This document shows, piece after piece, positions 56,712 through 64,000 of a DNA stretch of 64,000 nucleotides. The stretch is from Campylobacter volucris (GTDB taxonomy: Bacteria > Campylobacterota > Campylobacteria > Campylobacterales > Campylobacteraceae). The position numbers and the translations under genes were made by a program. Position 1 is the first letter of the stretch. Each line of letters opens with the position of its first letter. A model generated the notes under the pieces. That model did no database searches and was not told the DNA's origin. It saw nothing but the letters and a program-made list of their open reading frames with translations. The stretch is from the NCBI RefSeq assembly GCF_008245045.1, contig NZ_CP043428.1, positions 1,116,001 to 1,180,000 on the forward strand. The letters are read 5' to 3'.

Positions 56712-57614
56712 CTATAAATTTAAAAACAAATCTGTTGATAGATATCTCTCAGCTGTATCGTTTAACATAGTTAAAACTTTTTTATCTTGATTTTGTTTTG
56801 CAATTTGCGAAGCTATAAAAACATTAGCACCACTTGAAATTCCTGCCATAATACCAATTTTTCCAAGCTCTAAAGCAGTATTTATAGCATCTTCATTGCT
56901 TACACACAAAATTTCATCTATGATATCTTGATTTAAAATTTTAGGGATAAAATTTGCTCCTATGCCTTGAATTTTATGGCTTGAAGCTATTTTTTGACTC
57001 AAAAGCGGAGAAGACTTGGGCTCTATAGCAATGATTTTAACATTGGGATTTTTCTCTTTTAAAATTTCTCCTACACCACTAATTGTCCCACCTGTGCCAA
57101 AACCTGCAACAAAAATATCAACATCAGGCATAATATCTAAAATTTCTAAGGCTGTTTTATTTCTATGTGCATTTTTATTATTAATATTTTCAAATTGGCT
57201 TATTATAAAAGAATTAGGTATTTCTTCTAAAAGCTCATTTGCTCTATCTAGAGCTCCTTGCATACCTTTACTAGCAGGAGTTAATTCAAGCTTTGCCCCA
57301 AAAAAACTCATCATTTTTCTACGCTCAATACTCATTGATTCTGGCATAGCAATAACAAGTTTTAGTTTCAAACTTGCACAAATCATTGCTAGGGCAATAC
57401 CTGTATTTCCACTACTAGCTTCAATGATGGTTGAATCTTGATTTATCTTTTTTTCTTTTAAAGCTTGGCTTATCATTTCAAAAGCAGCTCTATCTTTGAT
57501 AGAATGGCTTGGGTTAAAATACTCACATTTTGCATAAAGATTTGGTGAAAATTCTTTCAAAGAAACTATTGGGGTATTTCCTATACATTCTAAGATATTA
57601 TTATAAATTTGCAT
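56712..57614 (-). CDS. cysM: cysteine synthase (O-acetylserine sulfhydrylase)
   Basis: The enzyme joins sulfide to O-acetylserine to give cysteine, with PLP on Lys40 in NPSHSIKDRAA. The 300-residue protein also has EASSGNTGIALAM (substrate loop), the phosphate-binding GTGGTISG and the closing SSGAN loop, as in fold-type II PLP enzymes. I call it cysM because of its place next to hup, as in Cj0912c. CysK and CysM cannot be separated with certainty by eye. Confidence 0.92.
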   Translation of the reverse strand: MQIYNNILECIGNTPIVSLKEFSPNLYAKCEYFNPSHSIKDRAAFEMISQALKEKKINQDSTIIEASSGNTGIALAMICASLKLKLVIAMPESMSIERRKMMSFFGAKLELTPASKGMQGALDRANELLEEIPNSFIISQFENINNKNAHRNKTALEILDIMPDVDIFVAGFGTGGTISGVGEILKEKNPNVKIIAIEPKSSPLLSQKIASSHKIQGIGANFIPKILNQDIIDEILCVSNEDAINTALELGKIGIMAGISSGANVFIASQIAKQNQDKKVLTMLNDTAERYLSTDLFLNL

Positions 57615-57669
57615 TTTTTTCCTTTTAATATTTTAAAAAACAATATCAAAAGAATATTAATAGAAAAGT

Positions 57670-57689
57670 GCAAGAGTTTAAACTCTTGC
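57670..57689 (-). terminator. hup terminator
   Basis: GCAAGAG, TTTAAA, CTCTTGC is a perfect 7-base stem (the centre also palindromic) nine bases after the hup stop, followed on the minus strand by ACTTTTC. It closes the hup transcript ahead of cysM. Confidence 0.65.
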
Positions 57690-57697
57690 TTGAAGAA

Positions 57698-58000
57698 TTA
57701 TTTTTTAGCTTTTTTAGTAGCTTTAGCAGCAGCAACTGAGTCTTTAAGATTTTTACCTACTTTAAATTTAGCAACTTTAGTAGCAGGAACATTGATAGTT
57801 TTTCCTGTGCTTGGAACTCTAGCTGTTCTAGCAGCTCTTTCAGCTACTGAAAAAGTACCAAAACCAATGAAGCTAATGCTATCGCCTTTTGCTAATACAT
57901 CACTAATAGTAGCAATAACCGCATCTGTAGCAGCAGCTGCATCTTTTTTAGTTAGCCCTGCAGTCTGAGCAACTTGAGAAATAAAATCTGCTTTAGTCAT
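57698..58000 (-). CDS. hup: DNA-binding protein HU
   Basis: HU bends and compacts DNA. The 100-residue protein has MTKADFISQVAQTAGLTKKDA, GFGTFSVAERAARTARVPSTG (the beta arm with its intercalating proline) and a Lys-rich tail (AAKATKKAKK). An open frame extends 43 codons further upstream, but AAAAGGAG just before the ATG at 58000 and the family length mark the true start. The monocistronic unit ends in a hairpin. Confidence 0.95.
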   Translation of the reverse strand: MTKADFISQVAQTAGLTKKDAAAATDAVIATISDVLAKGDSISFIGFGTFSVAERAARTARVPSTGKTINVPATKVAKFKVGKNLKDSVAAAKATKKAKK

Positions 58001-58085
58001 AAAAGCTCCTTTTTTTAAAATGATTGCTAAGTTTAACACATTTAAACAGCTTTTGCAAGGGTTTTGAGCAATTTTAATTAAAATA

Positions 58086-59168
58086 TTATTTATTTTTATT
58101 AATTTTTTCAATAATAGGTTGCAAATCATAAGATATTATTTTTTCTTCCATAATTTTAAAATATTCATCTATATTTTCGGTTGTTAAAATATGAGTATTA
58201 TTTTTTATAGCATCAAGTTGCATTGAATTCATATCTATATTATAATGAACAAGATCTTTATAATTTGCTATATCATCAGCATAATCTAAATCATCAAAAC
58301 CATAAATTTTGACATTTGGATAATATTGACTTTGCTGAACAATAAACTGTATATTTTTATAAAATGAAAAAAAATAATTCTCTACAGAACTATCAAAATA
58401 ATCTCTATATTTTTTTAACTTATAAAATATTCTTGGTTGAGTAGGAATAATCAAATGAAAATTAATATTTGTTTGTTGAAACATTTTCAATAAAAAATTA
58501 CTAATATATTGAGTATTATTGGTATAATTGCATTTTTTCAAAAAACTAGTTGTTTCAAAAAAAATATTATTTTTATTATTTAGAAGTAATGTGCTTAAAG
58601 TATTTTTATCTTTTTTCCAACGTAATAAATAATCAACTTTTATATTTTTTCCAACGCATTGTTCTTCTTGAGAAAATGTTATTGCACATAAAATAAAATG
58701 TTTATTTAAATATATTTTAAAATCATTAAATTTATTTTTATCATACAAAAAATGGAATCTTTTTATATTTGGTTGAATTTTATCACCATTTACTAATGTA
58801 AATCCATCTAAAGAATAAATAATGTTCTTTAGATTTTTTTTATCAATTAAATATTTTAAAACAATAAATCTTTCACTGAAAGTACTAGCCGCTATAGACA
58901 AATTAATAAAATTAGCATTTAATTTTTCAGAAGCTTCTTTGGCTGAAGTATTTTCAAGCATAGATGAGCCAATTATAACAGAATCAAAATCATTATTATC
59001 AATAATACTTTTTGCCTGAAGTCTTATGTCTGAATAATATGTATCATCTCTAAACCAAGGCTTATGATAAAGTCTTAAAGGGTCATAAACATAAAGCAAA
59101 ATTCCTAATGTAAAAATAATAGGTAAAGGTATTAAAATAGATAAAAACACAAATTTTTTATAAGTCAT
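58086..59168 (-). CDS. SGNH-fold membrane-anchored protein, probable acyltransferase partner
   Basis: The 360-residue protein has one N-terminal membrane segment (about 6-28) and a periplasmic SGNH-like domain. Evidence is GSSM at 67-70, with the likely nucleophile Ser69, and DLVHY with Asp305 and His308 in the order expected of an SGNH catalytic dyad. SGNH proteins of this size often lie next to MBOAT transporters (DltD, AlgJ/AlgX, PatB types) and complete acyl transfer outside the cell. The MBOAT gene is eight bases upstream, so the pair is likely functional together. The target (glycan, lipooligosaccharide or peptidoglycan) is not visible. Confidence 0.72.
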   Translation of the reverse strand: MTYKKFVFLSILIPLPIIFTLGILLYVYDPLRLYHKPWFRDDTYYSDIRLQAKSIIDNNDFDSVIIGSSMLENTSAKEASEKLNANFINLSIAASTFSERFIVLKYLIDKKNLKNIIYSLDGFTLVNGDKIQPNIKRFHFLYDKNKFNDFKIYLNKHFILCAITFSQEEQCVGKNIKVDYLLRWKKDKNTLSTLLLNNKNNIFFETTSFLKKCNYTNNTQYISNFLLKMFQQTNINFHLIIPTQPRIFYKLKKYRDYFDSSVENYFFSFYKNIQFIVQQSQYYPNVKIYGFDDLDYADDIANYKDLVHYNIDMNSMQLDAIKNNTHILTTENIDEYFKIMEEKIISYDLQPIIEKINKNK

Positions 59169-59176
59169 TTTAATCC

Positions 59177-60676
59177 TTAAAAATTAAAATATATAAATTC
59201 CACATAAGGAACTGAAAATAATGTTATTAAACTAACATACAAAGTAAAAGCTGTTAAAAATACAAATTTATAATTTGCTTTAAAATTATCTAAATAATAA
59301 ATACTATTTTTAAGCCATAAACATAACATAAAAGCGACTATAGCGTAAAAAAATGTTTCATTATTACCACCTATAGCTTCAAAAGTCTCTCTTGTTCTAT
59401 GCCATTTAATCGGTAAATCCACCCAAACTATACCAAACATTGATTTTAATAAATTTATAGCGCCTTGCAAATTTTCACTTCTAAAAAAAATCCAAGATAT
59501 GTTTATAAAATTAAATGTTATAAACCAAGCAAATATTTTATAGATAATATTTTCTTTAAATTTTGTATTTGGGGTTATGAAAGTATAAATTCTATGTATA
59601 ACCATAGCTAATCCATGTAAAATTCCCCATATAACAAAACCCCAGCCAGCTCCATGCCAAAAACCACTTATAAAAGCTACTATAAAAAGATTTCTCAAGT
59701 TTAATATTTTAGAAACCTTATTTCCGCCAAGTGGTATATAAACATAAGTTTTTAAAAATCTTCCTAAAGTTATATGCCATCTTCTCCAAAAATCAGATAT
59801 ATTTAAAGCTTTGTATGGCGAGTTAAAATTTATAGGCAATCTTATACTAAAAAACAAGCCAAGCCCAATAGCCATATCACAATATCCACTAAAATCAAAA
59901 TAAAGCTGAAAAGTATAAGAAAAAGATACAAACCAAGCTGCGATGATATTTAAAAATCCATCATTTTCCACTATAGTAAATCCAGCATTTGCCCATTTAG
60001 CAAAAGAATCAGCTATGTATATTTTTTTAAAAAAACCTATAGAAAATATAAATAAACCTTTTGCCATATTTTCCCAATTAATAAAAGTTTTATCTGTTAA
60101 TAAAGTATGAAATTGGGGTATCATTTCTTTGTGATGAACTATAGGACCTGCTATTAATTGTGGAAAAAAAGTTATAAAAAGAGAATAATCTATGATATTT
60201 ATTTTATATCCATTTTTATCTTTTAAGTCTTCTATGTTATCTTTTTTATAACAATCAACCAAAAATGCGATTTGTTGAAAAGTAAAAAAAGATATAGCAA
60301 GTGGTAAAAGTATGTGTGGTAATGGTATATTAAAATTTAAATTTGCTAGTTTTGAAAAAGTATTGAAATTTTCTAGTAAAAAATCACTATATTTGAAAAA
60401 TCCAAGCAAAGTTATGTTAAATATTACACCAAGCCATAATATCCCCCCCCGTAAATTAGTATTTTTTAATAATAAATTTGCAAAGTTGTAATTAACAAAC
60501 ATTGAAAATAATAATATAAAGACATATTCGACTTTCCAAAATGCATAAAAAAACAAACTTGCCAAAACTAAAAATATCTTAGCTAAATTTATATGATTTG
60601 TTTTTTTGAGAACATAAAAAATTATGAGCGTTATGGGTAAAAATATAAAAATAAACTCATATGAACTAAATATCAT
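59177..60676 (-). CDS. MBOAT-family O-acyltransferase, phase-variable
   Basis: The 499-residue membrane protein has the AlgI/DltB/PatA-type layout of about ten or more hydrophobic segments. It has DFWRRWHITLG at 295-305 and GFWHGAGWGFVIWG from 338, with the catalytic His341. Such proteins pass acyl groups, usually acetyl, across the membrane to a partner. A run of eight G at codons 76-78 (Arg-Gly-Gly) makes it a contingency gene, in frame here. It overlaps waaF by 11 bases and is followed by the SGNH gene, which suggests acylation of a surface glycan such as lipooligosaccharide (inference). Confidence 0.88.
   Translation of the reverse strand: MIFSSYEFIFIFLPITLIIFYVLKKTNHINLAKIFLVLASLFFYAFWKVEYVFILLFSMFVNYNFANLLLKNTNLRGGILWLGVIFNITLLGFFKYSDFLLENFNTFSKLANLNFNIPLPHILLPLAISFFTFQQIAFLVDCYKKDNIEDLKDKNGYKINIIDYSLFITFFPQLIAGPIVHHKEMIPQFHTLLTDKTFINWENMAKGLFIFSIGFFKKIYIADSFAKWANAGFTIVENDGFLNIIAAWFVSFSYTFQLYFDFSGYCDMAIGLGLFFSIRLPINFNSPYKALNISDFWRRWHITLGRFLKTYVYIPLGGNKVSKILNLRNLFIVAFISGFWHGAGWGFVIWGILHGLAMVIHRIYTFITPNTKFKENIIYKIFAWFITFNFINISWIFFRSENLQGAINLLKSMFGIVWVDLPIKWHRTRETFEAIGGNNETFFYAIVAFMLCLWLKNSIYYLDNFKANYKFVFLTAFTLYVSLITLFSVPYVEFIYFNF
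60443..60450. repeat. G8/C8 homopolymer inside the MBOAT gene
   Basis: Eight consecutive C on the plus strand, read as CGG GGG GGG on the other. A one-base change would truncate the protein at about residue 80 of 499. Confidence 0.8.
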
Positions 60677-61592
60677 TTTTTAATAAATCCTTTGCTTTAT
60701 CTATAACAATTTGTGGTTTTAAATCATTCATACAAGCGTGATGCTTTAATGGACAAATTCTTTTCATACAAGGCATACAAGCTAAATTTAAATGTGCTAA
60801 TCTTGCATTTTTTTGCCAAGGTGATGTTTGATGAAAATTAGTCGATCCAAAAATAGCTATGGTTTTTATTCCATAAGCTGCGCCTATGTGCATAGGTCCG
60901 CTATCGTTAGTGATTAAAATATCTAGCATAGAAATGTTTTTACATAAAGTAAAAATGCTAGTTTTTCCACATAAATTTTTAGCTTGCACCCCATCTTTTA
61001 AAAGTAAATTTTGTATTTCATCGCATATTTTTTGTTCGGTTTTTACACCAAAAATTATTATTTTATGAGTAGATGCAAATTCTTTTGCTACTTGTGCAAA
61101 ATACTCACTATTCCATCTTTTAGCACTTCCATAGTGAGCTCCAGCATTTATCCCTAGAATTTTTTTCGTAGTTTTTGCTTTTATGGGTAGTTTTAAAGAA
61201 TTTGAATTAGCTTTAAAATTTAAAGAATTTTCTATAAATTTTAAGTATTTTAAAACTTGATGTTCATTTTTATTTTGATTTTTATCAAAATAAAATCTTT
61301 TTTTTGCTTTTATTAAATTTAATATTATCTTACTTGAAAAAGCCGATCTAAAACTAATAGCAAGATCAAATTTACCAAGTTCTTTTCTGATTTTAAAAAT
61401 TTGAGAAAATCTTTGTTTTTTATTTTCTACTAATATTTTTGAATTTTGTAAATTTTTAAAAAGTTCTGTGCTAACAAAAGAACCATAAAATAAAAAATTA
61501 GCATCTGGACATTTTTCTTTTATAGCATAAATTGTCGCACTTACCATAACAGCATCGCCAAGCCAAGTAGGTAGATTTATAAAAATTTTCAT
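60666..61592 (-). CDS. waaF: lipooligosaccharide heptosyltransferase II (WaaF-type)
   Basis: This GT9 family enzyme adds the second heptose to the inner core. The 308-residue protein starts MKIFINLPTWLGDAVM, the WaaF signature, and has RSAFSSKIILNL, GINAGAHYGSAKRW and LITNDSGPMHIGAAYG near 227-242. A cysteine group (CMPCMKRICPLKHHAC) near the end is typical of the epsilon-class protein. In Campylobacter waaF marks one border of the lipooligosaccharide locus. Here it is co-transcribed with the acyltransferase pair and divergent from a family 2 glycosyltransferase. It could act on another heptose chain, but the similarity favours WaaF. Confidence 0.9.
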   Translation of the reverse strand: MKIFINLPTWLGDAVMVSATIYAIKEKCPDANFLFYGSFVSTELFKNLQNSKILVENKKQRFSQIFKIRKELGKFDLAISFRSAFSSKIILNLIKAKKRFYFDKNQNKNEHQVLKYLKFIENSLNFKANSNSLKLPIKAKTTKKILGINAGAHYGSAKRWNSEYFAQVAKEFASTHKIIIFGVKTEQKICDEIQNLLLKDGVQAKNLCGKTSIFTLCKNISMLDILITNDSGPMHIGAAYGIKTIAIFGSTNFHQTSPWQKNARLAHLNLACMPCMKRICPLKHHACMNDLKPQIVIDKAKDLLKNDI

Positions 61593-61638
61593 TTTATTCC
61601 TTAAAAAGATATAATTTTACCATAATTAAGGGCGTAAA

Positions 61639-62448
61639 ATGAGTCAAATTTCTATCATACTTCCAACTTATAATGTAGAAAAATACATAGCTAGAGCATT
61701 AGATAGTTGTATAAAACAAAGTTTTAAAGATATAGAAATCATTGTAGTAGATGACCTTGGAAATGATAAAAGCATAGATATAGCCAAAGAATATACTAGT
61801 AAAGATGAAAGAATAAAAATCATACACAATGATAAAAATTTAGGCACTTTTGCAAGTAGAAATATAGGTGTGTTAAATTCAAACTCACCTTATATGATGT
61901 TTTTAGATCCTGATGATTATTTGGATTTAAAAGCTTGTGAGTTAGCTTTAAAATATATAAAAAATGATGTTGATATGATTATTTTTGATGCTTTTGTTCA
62001 TAGAGTTAAATTTAAAAAATTTTATAGATTTCAAAATAATGAATATTTTAATAAGGGTAATTTTTTAAATTTCTTACTCAATCAAAAGCATTTTTGCTGG
62101 AGTGTTTGGGCTAAGCTTTATAAAAAAGAAAATTTGCTTAAAAGTTTTGATTATTTTGATATATATGAAAGATTGTGTTATGGTGAAGATGTGTTTTTTA
62201 ACTATATAAATTTTATGATTAGTGAGAGTTTTTTTGTATCTAAAGAATGTTTTTATCATTATAAATTTAATGAATTTGGAAGATATGAAAATAAAAATAA
62301 AGCAATTTTATATCAAAATTATAAAGATAAAAAAAGAAGCTTTGAGCTTATAAAAAAGCTCTCATGTGATTTTGATTATAAAGAATTTAATGAAAAATTA
62401 CTTGAAAATTTAGAAAGAGATTGGATAAATTTAAAAAATAGATTATAA
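61639..62448 (+). CDS. family 2 glycosyltransferase
   Basis: The 269-residue protein has the GT2 nucleotide-sugar fold: SIILPTYNVEKYIARALDS, a VDD motif at about 35-37, and MFLDPDDYL near residue 91 as the DxD metal site. The C-terminal half is Phe/Tyr/Lys-rich and typical of lipooligosaccharide or capsule transferases. It is divergent from waaF, with its own short promoter region. Donor and acceptor cannot be named. No homopolymer tract is present in it. Confidence 0.9.
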   Translation: MSQISIILPTYNVEKYIARALDSCIKQSFKDIEIIVVDDLGNDKSIDIAKEYTSKDERIKIIHNDKNLGTFASRNIGVLNSNSPYMMFLDPDDYLDLKACELALKYIKNDVDMIIFDAFVHRVKFKKFYRFQNNEYFNKGNFLNFLLNQKHFCWSVWAKLYKKENLLKSFDYFDIYERLCYGEDVFFNYINFMISESFFVSKECFYHYKFNEFGRYENKNKAILYQNYKDKKRSFELIKKLSCDFDYKEFNEKLLENLERDWINLKNRL

Positions 62449-62452
62449 AATA

Positions 62453-64000
62453 TCAAAAATTAACATTTTCTAAAGCTCTTTGCTCGATTTTTTCTACTAA
62501 ATTTAGAAAACCTTTTTCTATAAGCTCATCTTTAGTTGTAACTATACTTCTTTGCAAAACTTCCTTTTGAGAGTCTATATGAGCTATGATTAATTTTATC
62601 CAATCTAGGTGTTCTTTTATCCAAAGCATTGATTTATTGTAGCTATCTTCTTGTGTTTTTGGATTTAACACATAAATTCTTGCTAAATTTAATTCAAATT
62701 GCCTGATTAAAGGTCCATTCAACAAACCACAACGATATATGCTAGTTTTAATTTCATCAATTTGTTTTAATATTAATTCAAATATATGTATAGAATTTTG
62801 AATATCTAAATTATCAATATGTAATAAATTTTTATTTATAGATATATTTCTTTCGCATAATTCTTTTTTTAAATTTTCATATTGCCTAACGCTTTTTATA
62901 ATTTTGAAATATGCTTTTAATAATAATTCATTTTGTTTATTTAAATTTAAATTTTCAAGTTTTATAAAAGGCTTATTCAAATCTTTTTTTAACAATTTTT
63001 CACATACTTGCTTAAAAGGCTCTTCAATGGTTCCATTTATTCTTGCTCCACCCTCAGTGCAGTTATAAATTTTTATATTCATCTTATTAAAGGTAAGAAT
63101 ATCATTTTCAAGTATTTTTTTAAAAAAAATCCATGTTTTATGTGTTTTAACATGGCCTATTCCACCATATCCTAACACATCTATATGTTCATAGGTATCA
63201 GTTTCGAAAGTAGATGAATTTTGATAATCTTTTGGATGAGATTCTCCTATATCATTATAGGCTAAATCTTGCCCAATAAATATTATATTGCCATGTTTTA
63301 AATGAACCGATAAATAACAGGATATGGGCAACACTCCATCCCATGTTAAAATACCCAAAATCATTTAAAGAGCAATATTTAAAAAAATATTCTGGAGTTG
63401 AAACTATCATATATTTTCTTTTATTTTTTTCTAAATATTTAATAGTATTTGGATGAGTGACTGATTTAATAACAAATAATATATCTTTATCAAATTCACC
63501 AAAGTCATTATTAAAAAATTCACTGGTAAAATCAGTTCTCTCAAGCGAAAAAACATAATCAGGTTTAATATTTGCTTTTGCAAGTATAGGATAAGCACTA
63601 TCAGCACAAAATATACTGGCTTTGTTTTGGTATTGTTTTAAAAGTGGAAGTTGTTTAGTTAAGCTAGGTCCTGTTGAGACTATGATAGCTGTATCGCTTA
63701 AATTTTTTCTTTTATTTAATAATTCTTTATAACTTGGATGAGCTATCATTTTAGGAATATTTTGTATAAAATGTTTTATGCCTTGTAAAGTATCCAATGG
63801 ATCATCACCAATAGAAATTATATTTTCTTTTATAGCATCTTGTATTAAAGAATTTAATTTTAAAATTTCTTCTTGATACTTGCCATCATAATAATCACAA
63901 TGTATCTCTAAAAAATAAGTCCTTAAAAAATTAAATATCAAATTGTTTAAAAATAAATTTTTTAAATCATTGATATTTTCATTATTTGGATCTAGTAATA
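62453..64000 (-). pseudogene. frameshifted Maf-family (DUF115) gene, 5' end outside the window
   Basis: Two open frames together make one Maf protein. The upstream part (64000 to about 63310) holds the family middle, IVSTGPSLTKQLPLLKQYQ, and ends in a wrong-frame tail after FNMGWSVAH. The downstream part (about 63330 to 62453) resumes in another frame at CYLSVHLKHGNIIFIGQDLAY and runs to the normal C-terminus. One base lost (or two gained) near 63315-63330 explains it. No G-run is at the site, so it is not a normal phase switch. The open frame continues past 64000 without a stop, so the gene starts outside. It is a paralogue of the intact Maf at 42022, with the same FELNLARIYVLNPK ending. Confidence 0.85.

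Noticed and set aside
58001-58129. 43-codon N-terminal extension of HU
   Set aside because: The family starts at MTKADF, and AAAAGGAG precedes that ATG. The extension is also antisense to the SGNH gene end.
1-64000. CRISPR array, toxin-antitoxin, restriction or phage-defence system
   Set aside because: No regularly spaced repeats and no nuclease, methylase or toxin-like genes were found; the window is mainly core genes.

Overview
The window is about 64 kb of very AT-rich, gene-dense epsilonproteobacterial chromosome. Gene content and protein sequences point to a thermotolerant Campylobacter of the C. lari group. The signs are rsmH-ppiD-ftsA-ftsZ, uvrB-priA-ispG and rpsA-ispH-aroA-pheT-pheS blocks ordered as I remember them from C. 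jejuni, poly-G contingency tracts, a Maf (motility accessory factor) family, and a signal-peptide-bearing ATP synthase c subunit. The blocks are each collinear with C. jejuni but joined differently, so this is a relative and not C. jejuni itself. The species call rests on memory of family sequences; no search was run.

Layout. 1-9: first codons of a leftward gene. 128-8516: a small membrane protein, an FtsL-like protein with rsmH, a class II aldolase-fold protein that lacks the zinc histidines, then ppiD-ftsA-ftsZ and a nicotinate phosphoribosyltransferase. 8513-12418 (leftward): ispG, priA, a pseudopilin and two tiny proteins that look ZapA/ZapB-like. 12570-14543: uvrB. 14576-24424 (leftward): efp, serA, a membrane-anchored protein, rpsA, ispH, aroA, pheT, pheS. 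24510: a HIT protein. 24891-28268: pckA and pycB (gluconeogenesis/anaplerosis). 28319-32362: three tandem sodium:neurotransmitter-type symporters with signs of gene conversion. 32555-34814: atpE, tRNA-Leu(GAG), an orphan membrane/coiled-coil protein and a PAS-PAS chemoreceptor broken by one extra base. 34828-45313 (leftward): a dihydroorotase-like protein without its metal ligands, gpsA, gatB, atpB, a carotenoid-type oxidoreductase, radA, a phase-variable Maf protein, ftsY and a TlpA lipoprotein. 45380-49312 (rightward): 5-FCL, rny, dedA and comEC. 49256-52170 (leftward): yihY, glcD and a PgbA-like protein. 52286-55404 (rightward): an M23 peptidase, mgtE and tpx. 55317-61592 (leftward): dnaB, cysM, hup, an SGNH protein, a phase-variable MBOAT acyltransferase and waaF. 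61639-62448: a family 2 glycosyltransferase. 62453-64000: a frameshifted second maf gene that runs off the window.

Most of this is housekeeping sequence with short or negative intergenic distances. No gap between genes exceeds 300 bases; the longest is the roughly 190-base divergent region before atpE. I see no CRISPR array, rRNA, insertion sequence or prophage. The variable material is confined to insertions within conserved blocks (the oxidoreductase and maf around radA) and to the surface-glycan end after hup. The two G-tracts (G9 in maf, G8 in the MBOAT gene) are the clearest regulatory features: each is in frame as sequenced, and a one-base slip would switch the gene off. Two genes are frameshifted without such a tract (the chemoreceptor and the second maf), so they look like true decay or sequencing error.
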